A stretch of 64,000 bases of DNA from Candidatus Methylopumilus planktonicus (GTDB lineage Bacteria; Pseudomonadota; Gammaproteobacteria; Burkholderiales; Methylophilaceae), in assembly GCF_000981505.1 (NCBI RefSeq), contig NZ_LN827929.1, positions 434,001 to 498,000 on the forward strand, read 5' to 3'. Below the pieces are notes generated by a model. It had not been told where the DNA came from and did not search any database. It was given only the letters and a program-made list of their open reading frames with translations. Both the position numbers and the translations under genes were made by a program. Below are positions 32,426-40,866 of the stretch, one piece after another (position 1 is the stretch's first letter; the number at the start of each line of letters is the position of its first letter).

Positions 32426-32818
32426 TTAGTTTTGTGTGATTGGGCTTTCTTGTGTGGCTGGAGTTTTAGCTGGCGTAGTTTTTTTAATTCTTTTAGCCCT
32501 TGGTTTTGCTTTAGTACTTGGTTTTGTTTTAGCTTTTGATTCAACTGGAGCCGCAACACTTAATTTTTTTGCAATACCGCTGAGAGACGATGCTAATGAT
32601 TTAGCAAGCCTTTCTGCCTCAGCCTTTCTTTTCTTTTGTATCACTTTGTCACCACTCTTGATTGCGTTAATAGATGCTTTTTGCTGTGATTGCATTTCCG
32701 CTCTTAGGAACGCATCTAATGCTTTAGCGATATTATTTACCTTCTTATTGTTAGAAGGTTTGGTTTTACTCTTTATTGCTACGGTCTTTTTTACTACTTT
32801 TTTTGAATTTTTTTTCAT
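32426..32818 (-). CDS. Lysine/alanine-rich histone-H1-like protein
   Basis: 130 residues from ATG 32818 (MKKNSKKVVKKTVAIKSKTK), chosen because GGAGGT lies 7 bases upstream; the longer reading to 32866 has none. Tails rich in Lys, Ala, Pro (KAKPRAKRIKKTTPAKTP) flank a helical centre. Likely a nucleoid-binding protein. Confidence 0.68.
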   Translation of the reverse strand: MKKNSKKVVKKTVAIKSKTKPSNNKKVNNIAKALDAFLRAEMQSQQKASINAIKSGDKVIQKKRKAEAERLAKSLASSLSGIAKKLSVAAPVESKAKTKPSTKAKPRAKRIKKTTPAKTPATQESPITQN

Positions 32819-33030
32819 GGCTTTACCTCCCCCTGAGGATAAAAAGACTTTATTAATAAATGTCATACTAATGTCACAAAAAAAGTGTATGCGTAAATTT
32901 CCAAAAAATCAATAGTGCTTGCCACTTTTAAAGTACTAAATTTTAGATTTGATTGACGAAGATCCATCTCATTTGATAAAATGCGTGTGCTTTTCATATA
33001 CGTCTCTGCAGTAAAGCATTACAAGTTCGC

Positions 33031-33058
33031 ATTTAGCCCCAGCAATGGGGCTTTTTTT
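33031..33058 (+). terminator. Terminator without an upstream same-strand gene
   Basis: AGCCCC (33035-33040) / GGGGCT (33047-33052) plus T7. The nearest gene on its left runs the other way, so it may end a short RNA or leader (about 32940-33058) ahead of the 33132 gene. Confidence 0.75.
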
Positions 33059-33131
33059 CGTCTGTAATATTGGCTTCATATTGAGTCTTTAATATAGCTA
33101 AACACTAAAAAATATAACAAAGGTTTACGGT

Positions 33132-33314
33132 ATGAAGAAAAAAGGTTTTTATGATTATTTGAAACAACAAGCAGGCGAGGGCATTCACTATATATATTGC
33201 GCTCATTGTAAGGTCGATGCAGATTATATTGGTGACAGACTAGAAAGACATTTACCTTCTTGCGAATATCGTATTACTAAACAAAAGACTTTGGATGGAA
33301 ACTACTCTTTCTAA
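33132..33314 (+). CDS. C2HC zinc-finger microprotein A
   Basis: 60 residues with YCAHCKVDADYI and RLERHLPSCEYR: C-x2-C ... H-x4-C. Paralogues at 33542-33724 (KCSFCG...DRHLPSCEYR) and 48131-48361 (RCSYCK...ENHEEDCTFR). Compact single finger with charged ends; may bind nucleic acid or protein. Confidence 0.68.
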   Translation: MKKKGFYDYLKQQAGEGIHYIYCAHCKVDADYIGDRLERHLPSCEYRITKQKTLDGNYSF

Positions 33315-33477
33315 ATTTAATTCGCCATTTACGCTGAATTAATGAAGCAGTTTATAAAAAAGTTCTATGACATAAAAGTTAAATCGATTTTTTTGTCATA
33401 AATATTTTATATTCCTAGGGCTAAATACTCCTGAAGCTAAAGGCTTCTCCTAAAAAAATCTTTACTTATGTGTTTAA

Positions 33478-33505
33478 TAACCCCTGCCTAAACATTAAGG
33501 GGTTA
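33478..33505 (+). promoter_or_regulatory. Stem in the leader of zinc-finger B
   Basis: TAACCCCT (33478-33485) pairs with AGGGGTTA (33498-33505), followed by TGCCTTTG. No T-run, so not a normal terminator. A related CCCT...AAGGGGTTATGCCTT word precedes the HTH gene at 34476. Confidence 0.5.
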
Positions 33506-33541
33506 TGCCTTTGTTGAAGGTTAACTTAAAGGAGTATTTAA

Positions 33542-33724
33542 ATGAGCAAACCCATATCAAATACAAACATCCCTAATGCTAAATGTTCTTTTTGTGGCAT
33601 TGATACTGAAATTAGCAATAAATTAGATCGTCATCTGCCTAGTTGCGAATATAGAAAAAATACCGAGCATTATATTGAAAAGATTGATCCACATTTTGAT
33701 TTTCATAATTGGACAGAAGACTAA
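33542..33724 (+). CDS. C2HC zinc-finger microprotein B
   Basis: 60 residues, KCSFCGIDTEISNKLDRHLP then SCEYR. AAAGGAG lies 6 bases before the ATG. Closest to microprotein A, only 230 bp upstream (tandem duplication). Confidence 0.68.
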   Translation: MSKPISNTNIPNAKCSFCGIDTEISNKLDRHLPSCEYRKNTEHYIEKIDPHFDFHNWTED

Positions 33725-33899
33725 TTCACTCTGGAATTATTCAAAAAGATAGAAAAATTATTATTTGGGGCAATAAAAAACCCATTTAATCAGACTCAAT
33801 CAAATGGGCGGTAGACTAAAACGCAATTTGCAGTAGTTCTTTTAGGAGAAACTACAGGCTCACTTTAAACAAACACTGTTAAATAAATATGACAAAAAG

Positions 33900-34220
33900 T
33901 TAATTAGGTTTTATTTTCATACGGTTTATTTTTATACAAACTTCACTTTCAGACGCTTGAATCATCCCTGTAAGATCTTTAGCATGAAAGTCCGCTTCAT
34001 CTAAAGCATTCCTTGCCTCACCAAGAGCCTTGCAAGCAAGTAACTTATCCCCATTATTCAATGCAATCACAGCTAGGTTCTCTAATCGAAGACTGTGTTC
34101 TAACTCAAAGTGGGAATCAAGCATTTTTATGTAAAAATATACGGCTGTTCCAATAGCTAAAAGCGTTACCCCAATCAATATTAAATTGATTCTTTTTAGT
34201 TTCTTTCTTTTCATTTTCAT
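33900..34220 (-). CDS. Single-helix membrane protein, unknown
   Basis: 106 residues from ATG 34220 (MKMKRKKLKRINLILIGVTL); the in-frame ATG at 34265 has no ribosome-binding site. One N-terminal helix, then an extracytoplasmic helical domain (ALNNGDKLLACKALGEARNA) with two cysteines. Unknown. Confidence 0.6.
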   Translation of the reverse strand: MKMKRKKLKRINLILIGVTLLAIGTAVYFYIKMLDSHFELEHSLRLENLAVIALNNGDKLLACKALGEARNALDEADFHAKDLTGMIQASESEVCIKINRMKIKPN

Positions 34221-34475
34221 AATGATCGTACGCCCTTTAATTTTAGATAGTACGAGTCTAAACATTCAATATGAAGTAGATGTTATCTTTGAGTTAAATA
34301 TTTATTACATAGAAGCATTTCAAATTTATTAGTAGAGGTATTCATCTTTGTCATAAAAGTTTTATATTCATCGTGTTTAATAGAGTTAGATTTCGTAATA
34401 CGCCTTAACATAACCTTCCTAAAGGTTAGCATTTAATAGGCCCTGAATTTTTAAAGGGGTTATGCCTTAATTTTA

Positions 34476-34853
34476 ATGAAAAACTTTCAATATGATTTTG
34501 CGCTTCTCAAAAGGACGCGTGAAGATAAACACATGAGCAAGCTTAAAATAGCTCATCAGCTATGTTTGTCTGTAAATCAAATTGAATCCATTGAAGAGAA
34601 TAGCTTTAAATACTTTCCGGCAGAATCTATAAAGTTTGCAGCTGTCAAAAAATATGCCTTGGCACTTCATTTAGACTTAAACCTGGTGATAATAAATAGG
34701 GAAGATGAAGTGGTTCCATTGAATCTCCCTGCAGTGACTTCTCCATTGCTCTCAAAAGAAAAGCATAAGATTAAAAAAGGCACTTATAGAAATAAAGCCA
34801 TTTATCTAAGAAAAGCATGGCAAGACTTGTTACGTAGATTGCTTAAAAATTAA
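34476..34853 (+). CDS. RodZ-type HTH protein with basic tail
   Basis: 125 residues. The N-terminal 75 resemble the 88-aa proteins at 30726 and 46954 (FALLKRTREDKHMSKLKIAH, then QLCLSVNQIESIEEN and KYFPAESIKFAAVKKY). The C-terminal extension is strongly basic (RNKAIYLRKAWQDLLRRLLK). Likely DNA-binding. Confidence 0.7.
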   Translation: MKNFQYDFALLKRTREDKHMSKLKIAHQLCLSVNQIESIEENSFKYFPAESIKFAAVKKYALALHLDLNLVIINREDEVVPLNLPAVTSPLLSKEKHKIKKGTYRNKAIYLRKAWQDLLRRLLKN

Positions 34854-35088
34854 TCGAATGACAATTTCCCATATAAATCATAGTGGTTTTATAGTTATCA
34901 AAAATTTACACACAGACTTATCCACAGATTTTGTGGATATAGGTATTCAAACGAATATTAATCCTTTGTCATAATTCTAAAGAGCTTTTTAGCCCCGTAA
35001 TCAAGACTTCATAATTCCTTCTCTAAAACATCACAATTCATTACTAATATAGGTATTGCTGACTAATTAACTTTAAAGGCTCCTACCT
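34854..35088. other. Intergenic region with DnaA-box hairpin
   Basis: TTATCCACA (34919-34927) is a perfect DnaA box. TATCCACA and TGTGGATA form an 8-bp hairpin with a 5-nt loop. No replication gene is near. A TTTGTCATAA word follows at about 34964. Confidence 0.45.
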
Positions 35089-35481
35089 ATGACAACCCTT
35101 GCTGAAATACTACTCAATTCCAAACTAAAATTCTTTAATAATGTGATCCGTCAGGAATTAGATCATTTCCCAATATCACCAAAACTGATTCAAGAAATCG
35201 ATGATGTATATACGCTTGATTTTTTAGATCCAAGCTTTAAAGATCTCGAGAAGATTAAACAACCTACACCATATATGATTGTTGAAATGATGGAAGAGTG
35301 GGTAGCGGTTTCTAATCTAGATGATTACCTGTATGACAACTATCCAAAAGACTGGTCAGCCATACAAGATATTATTTTCTTTAACTTAAGAGATGAGTTA
35401 TTGAATGCACATCATATCTTCCACCAAGAGTCAAAATCCGAAGATGATTACGGATTAAATGAAATGGCTTTTTACTTCTAA
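35089..35481 (+). CDS. Tandem paralogue 1, unknown
   Basis: 130 residues, acidic. Shares with the next gene the pattern L-A-x-x-L-x-x-x-K-x-K-[FY]-F ... DW.AIQD and NL..ELLNAHH. Preceded by TTAAAGG. Unrecognised cytoplasmic family. Confidence 0.65.
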   Translation: MTTLAEILLNSKLKFFNNVIRQELDHFPISPKLIQEIDDVYTLDFLDPSFKDLEKIKQPTPYMIVEMMEEWVAVSNLDDYLYDNYPKDWSAIQDIIFFNLRDELLNAHHIFHQESKSEDDYGLNEMAFYF

Positions 35482-35823
35482 GTGGAGTCTTTAGCCAAAC
35501 TTCTAATCAAGCATAAAAATAAATACTTCATGCGAGAGTTAGAGGGCGAGTTATCTGAGTTCAAGGCTTCAAAGAAATTGATGAAAGAAATCGATGAAGC
35601 CTACTCAAAAGATTTGTTAGAAAAATGTTTTAGTGGACTTGAGCATAAGAAACATTTCTCTCAAAAAAGTGCAGATCTTATGATTGAGCTTTGGTTTGAT
35701 CTATCAGGTTTTCAGAAATACATTCAAAAAAATTATAGTGATGATTGGGTAGCTATTCAGGACGTGATTCATCTTAATTTAAGTGAAGAGCTCATGAATG
35801 CGCATTATGATATTCATAATTAA
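35482..35823 (+). CDS. Tandem paralogue 2, GTG start with no gap
   Basis: 113 residues starting at GTG 35482, the base right after the TAA of paralogue 1. Begins MESLAKLLIKHKNKYFMREL and keeps DDWVAIQDVIHLNLSEELMN. Almost certainly translated by re-initiation from gene 1. Both are products of a local duplication. Confidence 0.65.
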   Translation: MESLAKLLIKHKNKYFMRELEGELSEFKASKKLMKEIDEAYSKDLLEKCFSGLEHKKHFSQKSADLMIELWFDLSGFQKYIQKNYSDDWVAIQDVIHLNLSEELMNAHYDIHN

Positions 35824-35862
35824 ATGAATTAAGTCATCTTGTTTTTATTTTATAATGATTAA

Positions 35863-36717
35863 ATGGAATTACAGTTCTTAGATAGCATAGAAATACTAGC
35901 TCATCGCTTGGGCACTTCTATGACTTCACTCTTTAAGATCACAGCTATTATTGTGATCGCTCTTATTTTAACTAACCTTATTCGTCGCGCAATTAACTTG
36001 TTTAGTTATGAGATAGCCAAGAATTCCTCAGGACGCGATGCTGCAACAAGGGTAAATACTCTAAGCCGAGTTTTTAGATATATCGCATCTGTTACCGTTT
36101 ACTTAATCGCTTTTATGCTGATCTTAAGTGAATTGAAGATTAATATCGCTCCAATCTTAGGTGCTGCAGGTATTGTTGGTATAGCGATTGGATTTGGCGC
36201 ACAGTCTTTAGTTAAAGATTATGTAGGTGGTTTATTTATTCTGATCGAAGATCAAATAAGACAAGGTGATACGATAAAAGTTGAAGGTTACGAAGGCACA
36301 GTGGAGGAAATTACACTCCGCTATGTAAGACTCAGGGATTACGATGGATTTGTGCACTTTATTCCTAATGGACAAATTCGTATTGTCACCAATATGGGCC
36401 GAGATTTTTCATATGCAACATTTGATATTACTTTAGGTTATGAAGTTAATCTCGATAAAGCAATTAAGCTTATGCAAGAGGCAAGCGAAAAACTAAGAAA
36501 ATCTCTAACATACAAAACTATAGTGCTATCTGATATTGAGATTTCTGGTATAGATCGTCTTAATGAATCTAATCTGGTAATTAAAGCTAGAATTAAGACA
36601 CAAGCTATGGAGCATTCAAATATTAAACGTGAATATTTACGCTTAATGAAACTAGCATTTCAAAAAGCAAAAATTAAACCACCTTATGCTCAAATTGTTA
36701 TTCATCGATCAAGGTAA
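35863..36717 (+). CDS. MscS-family mechanosensitive channel
   Basis: 284 residues with three membrane helices. The pore-lining TM3 is APILGAAGIVGIAIGFGAQS, followed by LVKDYVGGLFILIEDQIRQG and the beta domain GTVEEITLRYVRLRDYDG and HFIPNGQI. Opens on osmotic downshock to release solutes from the cytoplasm; standard MscS length and motifs. Confidence 0.94.
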   Translation: MELQFLDSIEILAHRLGTSMTSLFKITAIIVIALILTNLIRRAINLFSYEIAKNSSGRDAATRVNTLSRVFRYIASVTVYLIAFMLILSELKINIAPILGAAGIVGIAIGFGAQSLVKDYVGGLFILIEDQIRQGDTIKVEGYEGTVEEITLRYVRLRDYDGFVHFIPNGQIRIVTNMGRDFSYATFDITLGYEVNLDKAIKLMQEASEKLRKSLTYKTIVLSDIEISGIDRLNESNLVIKARIKTQAMEHSNIKREYLRLMKLAFQKAKIKPPYAQIVIHRSR

Positions 36718-36722
36718 TTAGC

Positions 36723-36762
36723 GTCAAAACTTTTAACGCTCGGTGTGCTTAGGCGTGCTAGA
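36723..36762. repeat. Partial boundary module
   Basis: GTCAAAACTTTTAAC inverted repeat then GGTGTGCTTAGGCGTGCTAG; no core copy. Confidence 0.6.
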
Positions 36763-36766
36763 GAGC

Positions 36767-37438
36767 TTAATTACACTTCCAAATTGTAAATTCATTTTCT
36801 GGACTATTTGGGGTAATTAAAACTGTAAATTGATTCGAGGTGGCTTGAGTTACTAAAATGCCATAGTCAATTAAAGAGTTTTTTGCTGCTAATTTTTCGG
36901 CAGTTTCCCAAACATACTCCAAATTTTTTACATATGTAAAAATATATGCATTAAGTTTATTTTTTACTTTGGGATCAATTCGAACCAAATGAACATGCAG
37001 CTGATTTTGACTGCGGCGAGATTTTGGATTTACTGCTAAAGCTATTAAATCAGCCTCAATAATTTTTTTAGAGGTATCCCACGCAAATTGCCAGATTTCT
37101 TCTCGTCGCCTTATATCTTCAATCCCTGTTACCTCTGATCTGGGCATTGCCAAACCGTGAATAAAGTCGTTAGAACAACCACACATTTTGATGTCTCGTA
37201 TAGCAACAAATTGTTCATTTTCAGACCAAACCTCAGTAGTATTTTTGCAGTCTCGAGGATTTCCACAGCTACTATCAATTCTAGGAGATACACATTGATT
37301 GCAATAATCTTGAGTTTTGGGATTTATGCATTGCGTGGCGATATTTAATAGGATATCGCTTCTAGAAATTTCTAGCGCAAAACTTGGATAAATTGATCCA
37401 AGTAAAAGAATAAGAATGAGTTTTTGAAATTTTTTAAT
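36767..37438 (-). CDS. cdh: CDP-diacylglycerol pyrophosphatase-like protein (no canonical start)
   Basis: The frame is open from 37438 to the stop at 36767 (223 codons). N-terminal KKFQKLILILLLGSIYPSFA is a clear signal peptide. NPKSRRSQNQLHVHLVRIDP carries the Cdh-type H-x-H motif. Cdh hydrolyses CDP-diacylglycerol to CMP and phosphatidate in the envelope. No ATG/GTG/TTG lies before the signal peptide: the only candidates after the upstream TAG are ATA and ATT (37441-37436), preceded by AAAGGA. The first ATG in frame (37186) would remove a third of the protein. Either a rare ATT start or a mutated start. Confidence 0.75.
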   Translation of the reverse strand: MKKFQKLILILLLGSIYPSFALEISRSDILLNIATQCINPKTQDYCNQCVSPRIDSSCGNPRDCKNTTEVWSENEQFVAIRDIKMCGCSNDFIHGLAMPRSEVTGIEDIRRREEIWQFAWDTSKKIIEADLIALAVNPKSRRSQNQLHVHLVRIDPKVKNKLNAYIFTYVKNLEYVWETAEKLAAKNSLIDYGILVTQATSNQFTVLITPNSPENEFTIWKCN

Positions 37439-37496
37439 TATCTAATTTCCTTTTAAAAACAGATAATCTTATTAAATTTATGTTTGTATTATGAGG

Positions 37497-38093
37497 CTAA
37501 GGGCTGGGAGTAGCTGTTGGGGTTGTAGTGGAAGTCGAGGAGGTAGAAGCAGGATTAGGCGTTATTACTGGTGTCGCTACTACTGATTGCGGCGTATTAC
37601 TCACTGGACCAATAGAGACTGCTGTTTTTGCAGCTTCAGCAGTCCAGCCTTGACCAACAAGATCTAAAACTTTTTGAAAAAGTGGCAGAGCCTCTTCCTT
37701 AGTTAAGTTAAAGTTTGTGTATGTTTCACAAAGCCTGTAGAAAAGCTCCCTAGTAATAAGAACTGCCGGTGATCTTCCGTTCATCTCGTTACCTCCCTCA
37801 GCCATAGACGCTCCCGCTCCATCCGAGGAATTTTTAGAATTATTAACAAGCGCAATACTTAATGAATCTGAATCTGATGAATTAAATGTGGCGTCAGGAG
37901 ATGGTGCAGCACACATTTGCTTGAGACTATTTTTTTGTTTAAATGTCGTAGCACTTGTTTCTGCTGTTGTACTTACTGTAGTGATATCTTCCCCGATTTT
38001 ATTAATTTGGGGTTTTGGTGTTTGGATAGTGGAGCAGCCATTTAGCACTATAGAAAAAATACCTATTAGAAATAAATTTTTACTTTTTGACAT
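37497..38093 (-). CDS. Lipoprotein with Thr/Pro-rich tail
   Basis: 198 residues, lipobox LNGCST near residue 20. A central helical part (RELFYRLCETYTNFNLTKEE) ends in a low-complexity T/P/S tail (TSSTSTTTPTATPSP). Outer-membrane anchored; function unknown. Confidence 0.7.
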   Translation of the reverse strand: MSKSKNLFLIGIFSIVLNGCSTIQTPKPQINKIGEDITTVSTTAETSATTFKQKNSLKQMCAAPSPDATFNSSDSDSLSIALVNNSKNSSDGAGASMAEGGNEMNGRSPAVLITRELFYRLCETYTNFNLTKEEALPLFQKVLDLVGQGWTAEAAKTAVSIGPVSNTPQSVVATPVITPNPASTSSTSTTTPTATPSP

Positions 38094-38219
38094 GGTTAAG
38101 AGCTTTAAATTACTTTTTAAAAATTGTTTTGATTTTTACTTAATTCTGTAATATTTACTAAGAATAATAATATAAGAAAGTATTTTTGTTATTAAAAAAT
38201 TTTCTTGGAGGGTATCATT

Positions 38220-39254
38220 ATGATGAAATTATCAAAACTCTTTCTGTGTTTAACCCTTCTCTTAGGATTTAACTTCAACGCTTTGGCAGATAATAGCAAA
38301 GGCGATTATTTCTGGAATGGTAAAAACTATGGTCGTGGTGCTGGTCAGGCCGCACCTCTGAAGTGTGACGGCGGTTCAGAAATGAACGGTGGCTTATGTT
38401 ACAACTCATGTAGAGATGGATATCACGGCGTTGGTCCAGTTTGCTGGCTCAATCAGGCTAGTTATGGAAGGGGCGCGGGTTCAATTCCTCACCTTGTTAA
38501 ATTTAAACAAGTCTGTCGGGATGGTAAACACATGGAAGATGGCATGTGTTATGTCCCCTGCAGAGGCGGATTCCATGGTGTTGGACCGGTATGTCATGCA
38601 GATTCAAGTGGCAGCTATGGTCGCGGTGGAGGTCATGCTGCTAAATTAATATGTGATGGCGGCAAAGAAATGGATGCTGGCCTTTGCTATAAATCCTGCA
38701 GAGCTGGCTTCACAGGTAAAGGTCCAGTATGTTGGGGGACAGCACCTGCGGGTTATCATTCTTGCGGAATGGGCGTAGCTATTAATGAGTCTGTGTGCGC
38801 AAGCGTAACCGAAAGCCAGGTTCAGGCAGTAGCTGAGTTGATCGCTTTTGGTGTAACAATGGGAGGCTCGGGGGCGGCGAAAGTTGCTATTAAAGATGCT
38901 ACAAGAATCGAAGAGGGAGAAAAAGCTGCTTCAATAATGGGCAAATTCTTTAAGTCGCTAGAAGGTAAGTTGAAAGAATTAAACGATGTAACAAAGCCTG
39001 TAACTAATACTCTTGCGGACCTAAAGGCTGAGTATAAAAATTTTCTTTCACCTGAAGTTAAGAGACAAATTAAGGCTGCAAATTTTACTTTTGCCGCGGG
39101 CAATGCTTCATTACAGTTATTTTTAGATTCTCAACAAAATTTAGATGAGGTAACTATGTTAACTTTGGTTAGAGATCTTGCGTCTTTAACTAGCCTTGTT
39201 GATCCTTCGCCTGTGTCTGATGTAATTTCAGCTTATGCTTACCCAGCTTTATAA
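38220..39254 (+). CDS. Secreted Cys-rich three-repeat protein
   Basis: About 344 residues, starting at ATG 38220 or 38223 behind GGAGGG; the earlier TTG 38205 is rejected. Signal peptide (ends ALA|DNSKG). Three Cys-rich units of about 38 residues each begin Y-G-R-G-[AG]-G and end G-[FY]-x-G-x-G-P-V-C. An Ala-rich helical C-terminus follows. Each unit holds four cysteines, presumably disulphide-bonded. No family known to me. Confidence 0.75.
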   Translation: MMKLSKLFLCLTLLLGFNFNALADNSKGDYFWNGKNYGRGAGQAAPLKCDGGSEMNGGLCYNSCRDGYHGVGPVCWLNQASYGRGAGSIPHLVKFKQVCRDGKHMEDGMCYVPCRGGFHGVGPVCHADSSGSYGRGGGHAAKLICDGGKEMDAGLCYKSCRAGFTGKGPVCWGTAPAGYHSCGMGVAINESVCASVTESQVQAVAELIAFGVTMGGSGAAKVAIKDATRIEEGEKAASIMGKFFKSLEGKLKELNDVTKPVTNTLADLKAEYKNFLSPEVKRQIKAANFTFAAGNASLQLFLDSQQNLDEVTMLTLVRDLASLTSLVDPSPVSDVISAYAYPAL

Positions 39255-39342
39255 ATATAACCAGCTTACTTTTAAAGATTTAGGCTGTAGGTGCTTAGTT
39301 TTTTTCAATTACATTAATTAAGCTATTACTTTATTTGTTTCA

Positions 39343-39490
39343 TAAAAAGCCACTCTTAGTAGTGGCTTTTTTTATGTCCGGTGTGCTTAGGTGTGCAGGC
39401 TGATTTTAATTTCAAAAAACTTCTACGTCTGCCACTGTTAGGATCTTGCAGGGTGAGATCTCTTGATATTTAACTGATACTAGGAAGTGG
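39343..39490. repeat. Terminator plus boundary module without core
   Basis: Terminator GCCACT/AGTGGC + T7 (39349-39373), GGTGTGCTTAGGTGTGC, then the module TCTGCCACTG ... GGTGAGATCTCTTGATATTT (39427-39471). The same module lies at 40570, 43665 and 48005. Confidence 0.7.
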
Positions 39491-39533
39491 GAGAGTTGCA
39501 CAAATTAATTCACAGAGTATAGTTGTCTTACCT

Positions 39534-39797
39534 ATGAGATATTTCGCTTTATTTTTGTATCTTTATTCGATAGCAACAAGTAATGCTGCGAATGATTCAC
39601 ATTGCTACTCAATCAAAAGCTCTGACCAAAAAAATTTCTGTCTTGCCCTTGTAAAAAAACAAGATACCTATTGTTATTCAATTCATGAGCCTGACTCAAA
39701 AAACTTATGTTTGGCACAAATCAAGAATCAGAAAAGTTATTGCTATAGTATTAAAACTAGCGATATTAAGAATCATTGTTTAGCCATACAAAAATAG
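39534..39797 (+). CDS. Secreted three-repeat CYSI protein
   Basis: 87 residues with a signal peptide (ends SNA|ANDS). Three units C-Y-S-I-x-x-x-D-x-K-N-x-C-L-A-x-x-[KQ]-[KN] follow, about 23 residues each, each with two Cys. Unknown. Confidence 0.65.
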   Translation: MRYFALFLYLYSIATSNAANDSHCYSIKSSDQKNFCLALVKKQDTYCYSIHEPDSKNLCLAQIKNQKSYCYSIKTSDIKNHCLAIQK

Positions 39798-39893
39798 TAT
39801 AGAAATGAAAAAACTAGCAATCAGTAAGAGGGTTTCAAAAGTTTTTTTCTGTAAGCTATAGACAAAGTAATGGTTTAGAATTTAGAATAAGTC

Positions 39894-40427
39894 ATGTCAA
39901 AAAATCAAAAACTCTATATAACAATTAGTTTAATCCTAATTGGATCTTGGCTTTATGCCACGCCCTACCTAACCATCTACACCATGAAAAAAGCAATTGA
40001 AAATAATGATGCAACCAAATTTTCATCTCATGTGAATTACCCATCATTACGAGAAAGCTTCAAAAATATCTTTAAAGCGGCTATCAATAAAGAAATGATG
40101 AAAGATTCAGATAAGGATGGTCTCGGGAAGGCATTTAGCATTGCTTTTGCTTCCGCTATTATCGATCCTTTAGTGGATAGTTTTGTGACACCAGAAAGCC
40201 TTGTAATGATGATGGAAGGCAAAAAACCAAAAATTAATGAAAGTAACAAAAAAACAGCCACAAGTAGTAGCGAAAAAAAATCTAACATATCTATGGGATA
40301 TGACGGAATAGATTATTTTGTTTTAGATGCCAAAGACGAAAAAAATGAAATTCAATTTTCATTTGTTTTTAAAAGGAAAGGTATTTGGGACTGGGAACTC
40401 ACTTCCGTTAGAAATTTAAAAACCTAG
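39894..40427 (+). CDS. DUF2939-family protein
   Basis: 177 residues. Signal anchor, then ATPYLTIYTMKKAIENNDAT and KFSSHVNYPSLRES, the typical DUF2939 opening (Y...P-Y-x-x-x-...-A-I-x-x-x-D). C-terminal R-K-G-I-W-D-W-E-L-T. Extracytoplasmic; unknown role. Confidence 0.75.
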   Translation: MSKNQKLYITISLILIGSWLYATPYLTIYTMKKAIENNDATKFSSHVNYPSLRESFKNIFKAAINKEMMKDSDKDGLGKAFSIAFASAIIDPLVDSFVTPESLVMMMEGKKPKINESNKKTATSSSEKKSNISMGYDGIDYFVLDAKDEKNEIQFSFVFKRKGIWDWELTSVRNLKT

Positions 40428-40488
40428 TTAAAAGTAATCTAATTTTCAATTTAAGATATTTGTTTTATAGCAAAAAGAAATAAGATTT

Positions 40489-40773
40489 TAAAAGCCACAT
40501 TCAACTGTGGCTTTTTTTATGTCTGGTGTGCTTTGGTGTGCTAGGTGATTTTAATCGAAAAAAAACTTCTATCTCTGCCACTGCCTGGGTCATCTAGGGT
40601 GAGATCTCTTGATATTTAACTGATACTGCGAGTCCGCTGCTTGACCTTTTGAGCTAATCCCCCAGAATGAGATATTTTACAGTATTTGTCTAGGTTGTAG
40701 AGGGGGTGGGCTCGGGGATTTTGGCAGGGGTGAAATAGGGGTGTGTTAGAAATATCCGGAATCAGGAGATTTT
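40489..40773. repeat. Composite boundary repeat with tRNA fragment and core copy 5
   Basis: Order: terminator GCCACA/TGTGGC + T7; GGTGTGCTTTGGTGTGCTAG; TCTGCCACTG...GATATTT module; tRNA-Lys 5' fragment (40630-40665, damaged in the D arm); GC-rich flank; core TCCGGAATCAGGA at 40755-40767. The clearest full-length unit. Confidence 0.8.
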
Positions 40774-40839
40774 ATGGGATGCGGGTACCATAATGATGCT
40801 GACAAATGGCTCGAAGAGTGCTTTTCAGAAGAGCAATAA
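40774..40839 (+). CDS. 21-residue peptide using the repeat's GGAG as ribosome-binding site (possible)
   Basis: ATG 40774 lies 6 bases after AGGAG of core copy 5 and encodes MGCGYHNDADKWLEECFSEE plus Q. Two Cys and one His could bind metal; it precedes a DUF2946/TonB group. Very short, so uncertain. Confidence 0.4.
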   Translation: MGCGYHNDADKWLEECFSEEQ

Positions 40840-40866
40840 CTTATTTTTTGATATACTGTTGGAACT

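Noticed and set aside
32436..32915. 159-residue plus-strand ORF
   Set aside because: Antisense reading of the lysine-rich gene; hydrophobic composition is the expected mirror of Lys/Ala codons, and no ribosome-binding site.
33391..34370. PhoB boxes (TTTGTCATAAA words)
   Set aside because: Only one half-site fits the 7-bp repeat; the second half is poor, so phosphate control is not supported.
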